Of a stretch of DNA of 64,000 bases, positions 26,695-35,587 are shown piece by piece. This DNA comes from Chloroflexota bacterium. GTDB lineage: Bacteria > Chloroflexota > Anaerolineae > CG2-30-64-16. Both the position numbers and the translations under genes were made by a program. Position 1 is the stretch's first letter; the number at the start of each line of letters is the position of its first letter. The notes beneath the pieces are model-generated. The model saw only the letters and a program-made list of their open reading frames with translations. It was not told the origin of the DNA and searched no databases. The DNA is taken from positions 1 through 64,000 of the forward strand of contig VGOD01000007.1 in the NCBI GenBank assembly GCA_016876015.1, read 5' to 3'.

Positions 26695-28457
26695 ACCACG
26701 AAGACCGGGTTATTGGGATTGACTTGGGCACGACCTACTCCGTGCTTGCTGTGATCGTTGACGGCGCGCCCAGGCTCGTCCCCGTCAAGAACGAACGCCT
26801 CCTGCCCTCAGTGGTAGGCGTTTCACCACAAGGCGAGGTGATGGTGGGTTATCCAGCTCGCAACCAGTGGGTTGTTGCGCCAGAGCGCACCATCCGTTCG
26901 ATCAAACGCAAGATGGGCAAAGGCGAGAACGTGACGATGGCGGGCCGGACTTATACGCCGCAGGAGATCTCAGCCTTCATCCTGCGCGAGATGATGGCCG
27001 CTGCCCGGGTTGCCCTGGGCCATCCGGTGACACGCGCTGTCATCACTGTGCCCGCTTACTTCAACGAAGTGCAGCGCCAGGCGACCCTGGAGGCTGGCGC
27101 GATTGCTGGTTTGACGGTGGAGCGCATCATCAACGAGCCGACCGCGTCTGCCTTGGCCTACGGCTACGGCCTGAGCAACGACGAACACTTGAAGGCGCTG
27201 GTATATGACCTGGGCGGCGGGACCTTCGATGTTTCGATCATTGAGTTGAATCAGGGCGTCGTGGACGTACTGGCTACTGCGGGCGACAACTATCTGGGCG
27301 GCGACGACTTCGATGAGCGTCTGGCTGGCATGATCGCCGACGAGTTCAGGGATGCGCATGGCATTGATTTACGCCAGAAGCACCAGGCCTGGGCGCGGCT
27401 CCAACGCGCCGCGGAAGAGGCCAAGATTGAGCTTTCCTCGATGCCTTATGCAACGGTCAATCTGGAGTACGTCGCCAATGATAAGAAAGGCAAGCCGTTG
27501 CACATTCGCCGCGAGGTGGAACGTGGTGAGTTTGTTGAGCTGATTGACGACTTGTTGCAGCGCACCCTGGCGAGCGTTGACAAGGCGCTGCAGGATGCTT
27601 CTTTGACCCCGCGTGACGTAGATCGGGTTTTGCTGGTGGGCGGCTCGACGCGCATTCCGGCCGTGTGGGACCTGATGGCTGAACGGATGGGCAAGGACCC
27701 GCATGGCGAGATCGACCCCGACGCCGCGGTGGCCCTGGGCGCTGCGGTGCAGGCTGGCATCATTGCGGGCGAGGAGATTGACGCGGTCCTGGTGGACGTG
27801 ACGCCGTTTTCCCTCGGCATCGAGACCGTGCGCATGAGCTTCACCGGTCAGATGCAACAGGATGTCTTTGCCCGGCTGGTGCGCGGCAACACGACGATTC
27901 CGGTCAGCAAGAGCGAGGTCTTCACGACGATCTATCCCGGGCAGAAGGATATTCGCATCCGCGTCTACCAGGGTGAAAGCCAGATCGCCTCGCACAACAC
28001 GCTGCTGGGCGAATTCATGGTGGAGGATCTCAAGTCGAACCGGCCCGATCGCCTGACCGATGTGACAGTCAATTTCGCCCTGGATGTCAACGGCATCCTG
28101 GATGTCAGTGTCCTGGAACGCAAGACCGGGAAGCTGGTTTCGGAGCGGCTCAAGGCCAACCGCCAGCGCCTTAGCCCGGAGCAGATTTCGGAGAGTCAGG
28201 CCAAACTGGCCGAAGTGTATGCTGCCCGTGACGAGGAAGAGGAAGTCGAGGCAGTGACGGCGTTCGATCCCGGCGTCTCGGCCCTGTTGGAACGCGCCAG
28301 CGGGGTTTTGGAACACACAGAGCTCGACGCCCAACTTGCTTCCGAGATCTCGGGCGTCATTGCAGACATCCACCGCGCGAATGCCGAGGATGACACCGAT
28401 CGCATGGAAGAGCTATGCGATGAGCTGATTGACCTGATCATGGAAGCGGAAGAATAA
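26691..28457 (+). CDS. Hsp70 (DnaK-family) chaperone of the TPR/J/GrpE-like operon
   Basis: A 588-residue Hsp70. The nucleotide-binding domain has [14 protein letters not shown] (8-21), [25 protein letters not shown] and [12 protein letters not shown]. The substrate-binding beta domain has [10 protein letters not shown] and the [13 protein letters not shown] strand; the helical lid is shortened. It is about 50 residues shorter than typical DnaK and lacks an acidic EEVD-type end. It is encoded with its own J protein and GrpE-like protein, so it looks like a paralogous specialised chaperone machine rather than the housekeeping dnaK, which is usually with dnaJ/grpE/hrcA. Its ATG overlaps the upstream stop by four bases. 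Confidence 0.93.
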   Translation: MNHEDRVIGIDLGTTYSVLAVIVDGAPRLVPVKNERLLPSVVGVSPQGEVMVGYPARNQWVVAPERTIRSIKRKMGKGENVTMAGRTYTPQEISAFILREMMAAARVALGHPVTRAVITVPAYFNEVQRQATLEAGAIAGLTVERIINEPTASALAYGYGLSNDEHLKALVYDLGGGTFDVSIIELNQGVVDVLATAGDNYLGGDDFDERLAGMIADEFRDAHGIDLRQKHQAWARLQRAAEEAKIELSSMPYATVNLEYVANDKKGKPLHIRREVERGEFVELIDDLLQRTLASVDKALQDASLTPRDVDRVLLVGGSTRIPAVWDLMAERMGKDPHGEIDPDAAVALGAAVQAGIIAGEEIDAVLVDVTPFSLGIETVRMSFTGQMQQDVFARLVRGNTTIPVSKSEVFTTIYPGQKDIRIRVYQGESQIASHNTLLGEFMVEDLKSNRPDRLTDVTVNFALDVNGILDVSVLERKTGKLVSERLKANRQRLSPEQISESQAKLAEVYAARDEEEEVEAVTAFDPGVSALLERASGVLEHTELDAQLASEISGVIADIHRANAEDDTDRMEELCDELIDLIMEAEE

Positions 28458-28468
28458 GGGAGTACGCT

Positions 28469-29356
28469 GTGGCAGCGCCTGTGGAACACCCTCAACTCGC
28501 CCAGGAGAATCTGACCGTGAGCTTTGTCCAAGAACTTGAGACAGCCATCAAGCTGACGCGCGAGGCTGGGGCGATTATCAGGACGTTCTACCAGGTGCCG
28601 CCCACAGTGCGCTGGAAGGACCCGACCGAGCCGGTGACCGAGGCCGATCGCGCGGCCAACGCCTACCTGGTCAGCCAAATCCGGCAGGCTTTTCCCGATG
28701 ACGGGATCCTGGCTGAAGAGTCGCAGGATGATCTGAGACGACTGGGCAAACCGCGCGTGTGGATGGTGGATCCTCTCGATGGCACAATGGAGTTCATAGC
28801 GCGCAACGGCGAATTCAGCATCATGGTCGGCCTGGCCGTGGACCATGACCCCGTCGTCGGCGTGGTCTATCAGCCCACTGACGATGTGCTGTACGCAGCG
28901 GCGCGCGGCTCTGGCGCGTTCATGGAGCTCTTTGGCGAACGACACCCCTTGCGCGTGTCGCGCGAAACGAGGATCAGCCGCTTTCGCCTGGTGGTTAGTC
29001 GCTCACATCGTTCTTCTCTGACAGACGCCATCACAGATCGGCTCAGCATCACCCGAGAACGCATCAGCGGCAGCGTGGGTTTGAAGATCGGTCTGATCGC
29101 GCGTGGGCAGGCCGATTTTTATGTCCATCCCAATCCGGGTACAAAGGAATGGGATACGTGTGCGCCGGATGTCATCGTACGCGAAGCCGGCGGCATGATG
29201 ACCGATTGTTGGAGTCGGCCGTTGCGCTACAACCAGCCCGATGTCGTGCGGCGGTTCGGTCTCATGGCCAGCAATGGAACTCGCCATGCGCAGCTTTCTG
29301 AGATGATCGCCCTTGTGCTGGACGAGGCTGGCGTCGAACCTGACTTCGGATTCTGA
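28469..29356 (+). CDS. Inositol monophosphatase family protein
   Basis: A 295-residue Li-sensitive-type phosphatase. Metal-binding motifs are ILAEESQ, WMVDPLDGTMEFIARNGEFS and WDTCAPDVIVREAGG, with EPVTEADRAAN in the first helix region. Relatives act on inositol monophosphate, fructose-1,6-bisphosphate or 3'-phosphoadenosine-5'-phosphate (CysQ); the sequence alone does not choose between them. The GTG at 28469 follows AGGGAG by seven bases. It lies 11 bases after the Hsp70 gene and may be read from the same transcript. Confidence 0.88.
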   Translation: MAAPVEHPQLAQENLTVSFVQELETAIKLTREAGAIIRTFYQVPPTVRWKDPTEPVTEADRAANAYLVSQIRQAFPDDGILAEESQDDLRRLGKPRVWMVDPLDGTMEFIARNGEFSIMVGLAVDHDPVVGVVYQPTDDVLYAAARGSGAFMELFGERHPLRVSRETRISRFRLVVSRSHRSSLTDAITDRLSITRERISGSVGLKIGLIARGQADFYVHPNPGTKEWDTCAPDVIVREAGGMMTDCWSRPLRYNQPDVVRRFGLMASNGTRHAQLSEMIALVLDEAGVEPDFGF

Positions 29357-29406
29357 CCTGGAACGGAAGTGGGTTCCTGAATTACTCAACGGAAAGGAAG
29401 AGACTC

Positions 29407-30285
29407 ATGGACAAGGTGCGCATCGGAGTCATTGGAGGCAGCGGCGTGTATGACATGGCGCAGTTGACGGACGTGCAGGCAGTACAGCTCGACACGCCGT
29501 TTGGCGCGCCCTCCGACGCCTATGTGGTCGGCAAGATCGGTGGAACAGCGGTCGCCTTCTTGCCGCGGCATGGGCGCGGCCATCGCATCAGCCCGACGCA
29601 GCTCAACAGCCGCGCCAACATCTTCGGTTTCAAGATGCTTGGCGTCGAATACCTGATCTCGATCAGCGCCTGCGGCAGCCTACAGCAGCAATTCAAGCCG
29701 GGCGACATCGTGGTCCCGGATCAGGTGTTCGACCGCACGCGACTGCGCAAGTTGAGCTTCTTCGATGACCCCGAGGCCGGCACGGGCGGCGTGGTAGTTC
29801 ACGTCTCAGTCGCCGAGCCGTTTTGCGGCGTCCTGAGCGGCATTCTCGCCGATGCAGTCGCGGCGACCGGACACATCGTGCATCGCGGGGGAACGTTCGT
29901 CACGATCGAGGGACCGCGCTTCAGCACGAAGGCGGAGAGTCTCGCGTTCAAGCAACTCGGCTTTGCCATCGTCGGCATGACGGCCGTGCCAGAGGTTTTC
30001 CTGGCGCGCGAAGCCGGCATAAGCTACGCGACCATGGCGCACGTGACCGATTATGATGTGTGGCACGAGACCGAAGCCGCGGTGACGGTCGAAATGGTCG
30101 TCCGGCAGCTTCTCGCCAACGCGGAAGTGGCAAAGAGCGCCGTGGTCAATGCAGTGCAGGCGTTACGCGGCGCACCCCCCTCCCCTCACGCGGATGCCTT
30201 GCGTAATGCTATCCTAACGCACCAATCGGCCATCCCCTCCGATGTTAGCTCCAGGCTGTCGCCACTGATCGGCGCATACGTTTGA
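29407..30285 (+). CDS. mtnP: S-methyl-5'-thioadenosine phosphorylase
   Basis: A 292-residue purine phosphorylase of the methionine salvage pathway (MTA plus phosphate to adenine and 5-methylthioribose-1-phosphate). Conserved blocks are VIGGSGVYD, NSRANIFGFKMLGV, TIEGPRFSTKAES, GMTAVPEVFLAREAG and THVTDYDVW-like AHVTDYDVWHE. The Met-Thr plus DYDxW combination marks MTA phosphorylase rather than guanosine/inosine phosphorylase. AAGGAAGAG precedes the ATG. No other methionine salvage genes are adjacent. A terminator follows. Confidence 0.93.
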   Translation: MDKVRIGVIGGSGVYDMAQLTDVQAVQLDTPFGAPSDAYVVGKIGGTAVAFLPRHGRGHRISPTQLNSRANIFGFKMLGVEYLISISACGSLQQQFKPGDIVVPDQVFDRTRLRKLSFFDDPEAGTGGVVVHVSVAEPFCGVLSGILADAVAATGHIVHRGGTFVTIEGPRFSTKAESLAFKQLGFAIVGMTAVPEVFLAREAGISYATMAHVTDYDVWHETEAAVTVEMVVRQLLANAEVAKSAVVNAVQALRGAPPSPHADALRNAILTHQSAIPSDVSSRLSPLIGAYV

Positions 30286-30291
30286 CCTTCA

Positions 30292-30354
30292 CGTGGCCGC
30301 CGGGAGGCAGAATTCGCTGGCGGCCACGCGCTTCGCATAGCGATTTTTGTTTTC
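30292..30354 (+). terminator. Terminator after mtnP
   Basis: A ten-base inverted repeat (30292-30301 with 30319-30328) is followed by a small CGC/GCG hairpin and the T-rich run ATTTTTGTTTTCTT. The next gene is convergent, so the region ends transcripts from the plus strand. Confidence 0.75.
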
Positions 30355-30380
30355 TTGGCAGGAATTGCGAGCAGTTTAAA

Positions 30381-30405
30381 ATTATAGCGTAATGACTACA
30401 CGAAA
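30381..30405. repeat. Short dispersed motif, copy 2 (opposite orientation)
   Basis: The reverse complement reads TTTCGTGTAGTCATTACGCT and then ATAAT. It shares 17 identical consecutive bases with the copy at 15842-15868, in the opposite orientation. It lies in the convergent gap between mtnP and the DsbA-like gene. Confidence 0.6.
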
Positions 30406-30418
30406 TACGAGCTAACCG

Positions 30419-31150
30419 CTACTTAGCCGCGCCTGCCAGCGCAGCGTCTATCGCCGCCTTAAATTGGTCATAAGGAACATCGCCCACCAGTTGCGCGCCG
30501 TTGACAAAGAAGGTCGGTGTGCCGGTCACGCGTTGCGCGCGACCTTGATCGGAATCGCGCAACACCCTGTCCATGTGCTGGCCGCTGTCCACACAGCGAT
30601 TGAACACGGCCGCGTTGAGACCCAACTGCGCGCCATACTGCTTGAGGGCCGCCTTGCCGAAGGGATCGCGCACCACGCCCTGCTGCGCAAAAACGATGTC
30701 ATGGTAGTCCCAGAAACGGCCCTGGTCTGCGGCGCATTCCGCAGCGTTCGAGGCATCGTCGGGTCCGGGGCTGCCCAGCCGGAGATGCTTGAACTCATAC
30801 CGCACCAAACCGGTCGGTTCATACTCGGCGCGCAGCCGCATCCCTGTGCCGAGCGCAAAGGACTTGCAGTAGCTACACCCGAAATTCGAATACTCGACGA
30901 TCTTGACCGGCGCCCCGGCAGGCCCCCATGCAGCGCCCTCGCCGATCTGACCTGAAGGCGTAGTAGACCGCTGCTGAGACTGCACCTGCAACACGATAAC
31001 CCCGGCCACCACCAATACCACAGCCCCTACCACCACAGCAAGCAGCCAGGTGGGGCTGGCAGCTCTCCTCGACGCGGGCTTGCCCACCGGCTTTGACTGC
31101 CCCTTGCCAACCGGCCGAGGTTTCTTCGGCATCTGCGTGCGTTTTGCCAT
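30419..31150 (-). CDS. DsbA-family thioredoxin-fold protein, membrane anchored
   Basis: A 243-residue protein. A basic N-terminus of 32 residues is followed by one transmembrane helix (about 35-57, LLAVVVGAVVLVVAGVIVLQ). A DsbA/thioredoxin_4 domain follows with redox site CSYC (in SNFGCSYCKSF), an alpha-helical insertion and the cis-proline loop GTPTFFVNG. It should oxidise or isomerise disulphides outside the membrane. The ATG at 31150 is preceded by AAGGAG and AGGAG; the upstream in-frame extension crosses the promoter. It is divergent from the O-antigen-ligase-like gene. Confidence 0.9.
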   Translation of the reverse strand: MAKRTQMPKKPRPVGKGQSKPVGKPASRRAASPTWLLAVVVGAVVLVVAGVIVLQVQSQQRSTTPSGQIGEGAAWGPAGAPVKIVEYSNFGCSYCKSFALGTGMRLRAEYEPTGLVRYEFKHLRLGSPGPDDASNAAECAADQGRFWDYHDIVFAQQGVVRDPFGKAALKQYGAQLGLNAAVFNRCVDSGQHMDRVLRDSDQGRAQRVTGTPTFFVNGAQLVGDVPYDQFKAAIDAALAGAAK

Positions 31151-31190
31151 GCTCCTTGTCTCCTGTGACCATAGAATTCGGATCGTTCCC

Positions 31191-31218
31191 AGTATACCAC
31201 AGGCCACAGAGGCGTCAA
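31191..31218 (-). promoter_or_regulatory. Promoter of the DsbA-like gene
   Basis: Reading leftward, TTGACG (31213-31218) and TATACT (31191-31196) are 16 bases apart. The -35 abuts the -35 of the divergent promoter; together they form the palindrome GTCAATTGAC. Confidence 0.75.
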
Positions 31219-31247
31219 TTGACAAACCCTCGCCTTTGCCGTATCAT
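31219..31247 (+). promoter_or_regulatory. Promoter of the O-antigen-ligase-like gene
   Basis: A consensus TTGACA (31219-31224) and TATCAT (31242-31247) are 17 bases apart. The GTG start at 31256 lies only eight bases after the -10, at about the predicted first transcribed base, so the mRNA may be leaderless. Confidence 0.7.
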
Positions 31248-31255
31248 GGCTCGTT

Positions 31256-32734
31256 GTGATCAGCACAGTCCAAAGAAGAAGCCCTTCCAGAATCAACATT
31301 GGCGGCGCTTTAGTGGGCCTGCTCGCCGCGGCGCTCTTCCTGGCGCGTGCGCCGCTATGGATCTCAACCGCTCTCATCGCTGGCGCGAGCCTGCTGGTCG
31401 TGATGGCCGTCGAACCGGCGTTCGGGCTGATCGTCATGGCGCTGGCCATCCCGTTTGGCCCGCTGTTCCCAATACCCGTGAGCGGCGTCAACGTCGTGGA
31501 CTTGCTGGTCGTGATTACCATAGCGATGTGGCTGGCACGCGGCGTGGCGCAGCGAAATCTCTTCTTTCGCGCACCGCCCCTGACCTGGAGCACGTTGGCG
31601 TTTGTCTGGGTTTGCGGCTTGAGCCTGACGCAGGCCGTTTCCTGGCGTGAGGGACTGCCGGAATGGCTCAAGTGGGTGGAATATGCGGCGGTATATCTGG
31701 TCGCCGCGCAAATCCTCCTTTCTCGCCGCGCCTGGTGGGTGGTCGGCGGCTTGCTGATGGCCGGTGTTCTTGAAGCCGGGCTGGGCGTCTATCAGTTTCT
31801 GCGCCAGGTCGGTCCACAAGCCTTTGTGCTGCTGGATCGCTTCATGCGCGCCTATGGCACGTTTGCGCAACCCAATCCCTATGCCGGCTATCTCGGGTAT
31901 CTGGCGCCCGTCGCGCTGAGCCTGGCCCTGTGCGGCGCCCTTCGCTGGCGGCAGCGGCGCCGCCCATCCGATCTGTGGATCGGCCTGGTCTGCACCGCGA
32001 CAGCCGCGGCGTTGATCGTCGGCATCGGCGTGAGCTGGTCACGCGGAAGCTGGCTTGGACTGGCAGCCGCCTCCTTGCTCGTACTTGGACTGCACGCTCG
32101 CCGCGCGGCCGCGTCGCTGGTCGCAGGCTTCGCCCTGCTGGCGCTCGCGTTGCTCGTCTTCGGTGTGAGCTGGCTGCCGGAGGCCATCACCGCCAGGCTG
32201 GGCGATCTCGGCGCGTACATCGCCGGCCCTGACCCCGCGCACACCGAGATCACCGACGCCAATTTCGCCGTCCTTGAGCGGCTGGCGCATTGGCAGTCCG
32301 GGCTTCGGATGTTCACAGACCATCCCTGGTTGGGGGTGGGGATCGGCAACTATGCCGCGACATACTCATCTTATGCCCTCCCTCACTGGTATCAGGCGCT
32401 GGGACACGCACATAACATTTATGTAAACTTGTTGGCTGAGACTGGCCTCCTGGGCGCGCTGGCCTTTGCGGTTTTCTGGCTGAGCGCCGCCTGGCAGGTC
32501 GGCCGAATCGCCGGCAAGATGACGAGAGGGGATGATGGCGCCCCCTATCGCCCGGCGCTGGCAATCGGCGTGCTGGGGACGCTGACATACCTGACGGTCC
32601 ACAGCGTCTTCGACAATCTGTTCGTACAACACATGCAGCTTCAGTTGGCGCTGCTTCTGGGCAGCTTGCTCGCGCCTGGGGCGACCCGATGGACTGCGAA
32701 CTCAATGAGGTATACTTGGCTGAACACGCAATGA
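31256..32734 (+). CDS. O-antigen ligase/polymerase-like membrane protein (Wzy_C)
   Basis: A 492-residue protein with about 11-12 transmembrane helices and a large external loop at about 300-400. The Wzy_C/O-antigen ligase signature is visible: SWSRGSWLGLAAA, then HPWLGVGIGNYAATY and GHAHNIYVNLLAETGLLGAL. Such proteins join or polymerise undecaprenyl-linked glycans. The GTG start lies at the predicted transcription start. The gtrA gene overlaps its end by four bases, so both probably serve surface glycan assembly, although no glycosyltransferases are adjacent. Confidence 0.85.
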   Translation: MISTVQRRSPSRINIGGALVGLLAAALFLARAPLWISTALIAGASLLVVMAVEPAFGLIVMALAIPFGPLFPIPVSGVNVVDLLVVITIAMWLARGVAQRNLFFRAPPLTWSTLAFVWVCGLSLTQAVSWREGLPEWLKWVEYAAVYLVAAQILLSRRAWWVVGGLLMAGVLEAGLGVYQFLRQVGPQAFVLLDRFMRAYGTFAQPNPYAGYLGYLAPVALSLALCGALRWRQRRRPSDLWIGLVCTATAAALIVGIGVSWSRGSWLGLAAASLLVLGLHARRAAASLVAGFALLALALLVFGVSWLPEAITARLGDLGAYIAGPDPAHTEITDANFAVLERLAHWQSGLRMFTDHPWLGVGIGNYAATYSSYALPHWYQALGHAHNIYVNLLAETGLLGALAFAVFWLSAAWQVGRIAGKMTRGDDGAPYRPALAIGVLGTLTYLTVHSVFDNLFVQHMQLQLALLLGSLLAPGATRWTANSMRYTWLNTQ

Positions 32735-33249
32735 CGAAGGATGATCTGCCCGCCTTGCTCGGGTGGGCGTTGCGGCTGCCGGTGATTAACCGCCTGAAGA
32801 TCGCCCGGCAGCCCCAGGAGTTGGTTCGCTTCCTGAAGTTCGCTTCAGTGGGTGCGTTTGGCATGGTGTTAGATCTCGCCATCCTGAATCTGATGTACCG
32901 TCTGGTTCTGCCCCCAATCTTCCCGGCGCTGGCCGCCAACCAGCGGTTAGTCGTAGCGAATAGCATCTCGTTCACGACGGCGGTCATCAGCAATTTCACC
33001 TGGAATCGTCTGTGGACCTTCCCTGAGAGTCGAGAGCGCCCTGTCTTGAGCCAGCTCGGCCAGTTCGCGTTGGTCAACGTCATCGGCCTGGGCATCAACA
33101 ACCTGGTCCTGGTGACGGTGCGCACGGTGATCAGTCGCCTCATCACGGAGCCATGGGACTACAACCTGGCGAAGATCACCGCCATCGGCGTCGTGCTGTT
33201 CTGGAACTACTTCGTCAATCGGGCCTGGACGTACAGGGATATCGACTGA
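32731..33249 (+). CDS. GtrA-family membrane protein
   Basis: A 172-residue protein with four hydrophobic helices in the arrangement of GtrA proteins, which are thought to help flip undecaprenyl-phosphate-linked sugars. Typical features are FLKFASVGAFGMVLDLAILN, FTTAVISNFTWNRLWTF and, at the end, NYFVNRAWTYRD. The ATG at 32731 overlaps the stop of the upstream gene (ATGA). Its own stop lies at the first unit of a hexanucleotide array. Confidence 0.88.
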   Translation: MTKDDLPALLGWALRLPVINRLKIARQPQELVRFLKFASVGAFGMVLDLAILNLMYRLVLPPIFPALAANQRLVVANSISFTTAVISNFTWNRLWTFPESRERPVLSQLGQFALVNVIGLGINNLVLVTVRTVISRLITEPWDYNLAKITAIGVVLFWNYFVNRAWTYRDID

Positions 33250-33315
33250 GATAGAGATAGAGATAGAGATAGAGATAGAGATAGAGATAGAGATAGAATA
33301 GAGATAGAGATAGAC
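33248..33315 (+). repeat. Hexanucleotide array (GATAGA)n
   Basis: About eleven units of GATAGA, with one interruption near 33297, fill almost the whole gap between the gtrA stop and the ribF-archease start. The purine-rich units end four bases before the GTG start and may serve as its weak ribosome-binding site. A similar array in the opposite orientation lies at 34738-34776. Confidence 0.95.
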
Positions 33316-33318
33316 TCT

Positions 33319-34737
33319 GTGCAGACCTATTTGGGCTTTCCGATCCCACCTCTTTCCAGGCCGGTCTTCCTCACCATCGGCGTGTTCGACGGCGTACACC
33401 GTGGCCACCAGGCGCTGATTTCAGAGATGATCGGGGTCGCACACAGCGCAGGCTGCCTCGCCGTGTTGGTGACGCTCGACCCGCATCCGCTGGCCGTGCT
33501 GCGCCCCAAGACGCCGATCGCCTATTTGACCACGACCGATGAGCGCGCGGCATTGCTGGGCGCCCTGGGGCTGGACGCCTTCGTCGTGGCGCGGTTCACG
33601 CCGCAGGTGGCTGCGCAGTCCGCCCACGATTTCATGCGCTCTCTGGTTGCCCAGGTCCCTGTGCACGAGCTGTGGATGGGGCCCGACTTCGCGCTCGGCC
33701 GCGGCCGCGCGGGAGATGCGCCGCGGCTCCAGGCCATCGGCCAGGAATTGGGCTACACCGTGAGAATCGTGCATCGCTTCGCGGTGGAAGGCGAGGATGT
33801 GCGAAGCAGCCGGGTGCGCGCCTTGCTCGCCGCCCAGGGTGCAGTGGATCGCGCCGCCAGGCTGTTAGGGCGCACCTACGAGGTGCACGGCAGGCCCCAA
33901 CCGCAAACCGGACGTCAGCCCATGCCGGCCGGCCAAACCCTGGCCCGTCGGCCAGGACAGGCTGTGGGGGTTGCCCTGCCCACAGACAAGCTCCTGCCGG
34001 CTGCCGGCCTCTACGCGGGCTGGGTCTGGCAAGATGAGCGCGGATATCCTGCGCTGATCAGCATGGAGAGCCTGATGGCTGACGACCAGGAGCCGGCCGC
34101 CAGCCAGGTGTTGTTGCTGGACCCCTCCGCCAGCGCCAGGCTGGACCTCAGCGGCCCGGACGCGGGGCTGGGGATCAGCTTTGTCGAACGCCTGCATGGA
34201 GACGCCCCTGGACCGGCCAGGGCGGGCTGGGGAATGGAAGACGCCGAGCCCCAATCGGCTCGGCTGCGGGCCGACATCGCCGCGGCCCGGCGCACCCTGG
34301 CCGACCCGCGCGACGACGCCGATCTGCCGGCCGTGCAAGCCTGGGAGGAGTTGCGGCACACGGCCGACTGGGCGGTCCGCGTGACGGGCGTCTCGCAACG
34401 CCAGCTCTTCGCGCGTGCGGCGGCCGTCATGTTCCGGCTGCAAGGCGCCGATCCGGCGTTACCCATCGCCCTCGGCCGCGCCATCACGGCCAGCGGCAGC
34501 GATGCGGCCGATCTGCTGGTGGCATGGCTCAACGGGCTGTTGCTGGGACAAGAACTGGATGGTGCGCTATACACGCGCTTCGAGATCAACGAAATCTCAG
34601 ATCGGGGGCTGCGCGGGGTGGCCTACGGCTATCACGGCTTTCCATCGCACGCGGCCATCAAGGCGGTCACCTACTACGATCTGGACGTGAGCGAAACCGA
34701 TGGAGTCTGGACGGCGACAGTAACCTTCGACGTATAG
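33319..34737 (+). CDS. RibF FAD-synthetase fused to archease domain
   Basis: A 472-residue fusion. Residues about 15-175 are the nucleotidyltransferase half of RibF: IGVFDGVHRGHQ (20-31, with HxGH), GPDFALGRGRAG and SSRVRALLA. Residues about 185-300 resemble the riboflavin-kinase barrel (GRTYEVHG, ALPTDKLLPAAGLYAGW) but are degenerate: the PTxN motif is LPTD and the GTRPT strand is not recognisable. Residues about 343-472 are an archease domain: EELRHTADWAVRVTG, DLLVAWLNGLLLG, IKAVTYYDL and the terminal VTFDV. Archease activates the RNA ligase RtcB; RibF makes FMN/FAD. The linker contains a family A palindrome. The start is GTG. Confidence 0.87.
   Translation: MQTYLGFPIPPLSRPVFLTIGVFDGVHRGHQALISEMIGVAHSAGCLAVLVTLDPHPLAVLRPKTPIAYLTTTDERAALLGALGLDAFVVARFTPQVAAQSAHDFMRSLVAQVPVHELWMGPDFALGRGRAGDAPRLQAIGQELGYTVRIVHRFAVEGEDVRSSRVRALLAAQGAVDRAARLLGRTYEVHGRPQPQTGRQPMPAGQTLARRPGQAVGVALPTDKLLPAAGLYAGWVWQDERGYPALISMESLMADDQEPAASQVLLLDPSASARLDLSGPDAGLGISFVERLHGDAPGPARAGWGMEDAEPQSARLRADIAAARRTLADPRDDADLPAVQAWEELRHTADWAVRVTGVSQRQLFARAAAVMFRLQGADPALPIALGRAITASGSDAADLLVAWLNGLLLGQELDGALYTRFEINEISDRGLRGVAYGYHGFPSHAAIKAVTYYDLDVSETDGVWTATVTFDV
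34201..34230. repeat. Palindromic repeat family A, copy inside ribF-archease
   Basis: The core CCCCTGGACCGGCCAGGGCG plus GGCTGG is shared with 35721-35748 and 37072-37102 and, inverted, with 35588-35612. It lies in the linker between the degenerate flavokinase and the archease domain and is translated as DAPGPARAGW. Confidence 0.8.
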
Positions 34738-34776
34738 TCTCTATCTCTATCTCTATCTCTATCTCTATCTCTATCA
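34738..34776 (+). repeat. Hexanucleotide array (TCTATC)n, inverse of the upstream array
   Basis: About six units of TCTATC fill the gap between the convergent stops of ribF-archease and thyA. The sequence is the reverse complement of the GATAGA array at 33248-33315, so the fusion gene is bracketed by inverted copies. Confidence 0.95.
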
Positions 34777-35568
34777 CACCGCCACGGCCGCGCGAATATG
34801 CGGATGAGGGTCGTAGCCCTCCAGACGGAAGTCCGCATAGCTGAACTCGAAGAGGGACTTTACAGCGGGGTTGATCTTCATCTGGGGCAGCGGTCGAGGC
34901 TGGCGTTCCAGTTGCAGTCGCGCGTGTTCCACGTGATTCAGGTAAAGATGGGCGTCCCCCAGCGTGTGGATGAACTCGGCCGGCCAGAGATCACACACCT
35001 GCGCCGTCATCATCGTCAGCAGCGCGTACGAGGCGATGTTGAAAGGCAACCCCAGGAAGACATCCGCCGACCGCTGATAGAGCTGACACGAAAGCACGCC
35101 GTTCGCTACGTAGAACTGAAAGAGGACGTGGCAGGGCGGCAGCGCCATCTTCTCGATCTCGCCCACATTCCAGGCGCTGACAATGAGCCGCCGCGAATCG
35201 GGCGTGCGCCTGATTGACTCCACCACCTGCGCCATCTGATCAATGGCGCGGCCGTCGGCCGCTGGCCAGGAGCGCCACTGGACGCCGTAGACCGGTCCCA
35301 GGTCCCCGCGGGGGTCCGCCCACTCGTCCCAGATGCGCACCCCATGCTCCTGGAGGTAGCGCACGTTGCCGTCCCCACGCAGAAACCACAGCAGCTCGTG
35401 GATGATGGACTTGACGTGCAGCTTTTTGGTCGTCAGCAGCGGGAAGCCCTGGCTCAGATCAAAGCGCATCTGATAGCCGAAGACTGACAGCGTGCCAACG
35501 CCGGTTCGATCGGTCTTGGGGATGCCGTGATCGAGGATATGACGCACCAGGTCGAGGTACTGTCGCAA
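34774..35568 (-). CDS. thyA: Thymidylate synthase ThyA
   Basis: A folate-dependent enzyme converting dUMP to dTMP. Motifs are [37 protein letters not shown], the catalytic cysteine in [32 protein letters not shown] and the C-terminal [10 protein letters not shown]. The TTG start at 35568 gives MRQYLDL and 264 residues, the classical length for ThyA. A longer in-frame ATG at 35637 would add 23 residues encoded by a repeat, so it is less likely. It is convergent with the ribF-archease gene and sits beside dispersed repeats upstream. Confidence 0.94.
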   Translation of the reverse strand: MRQYLDLVRHILDHGIPKTDRTGVGTLSVFGYQMRFDLSQGFPLLTTKKLHVKSIIHELLWFLRGDGNVRYLQEHGVRIWDEWADPRGDLGPVYGVQWRSWPAADGRAIDQMAQVVESIRRTPDSRRLIVSAWNVGEIEKMALPPCHVLFQFYVANGVLSCQLYQRSADVFLGLPFNIASYALLTMMTAQVCDLWPAEFIHTLGDAHLYLNHVEHARLQLERQPRPLPQMKINPAVKSLFEFSYADFRLEGYDPHPHIRAAVAV

Positions 35569-35587
35569 AGTCGCCCCCAACAGCCGG

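Noticed and set aside
33248-33315. The hexanucleotide array considered as a phase-variation tract.
   Set aside because: It is outside the reading frames and its unit is a multiple of three, so slippage would not switch frames; only expression or recombination effects remain.
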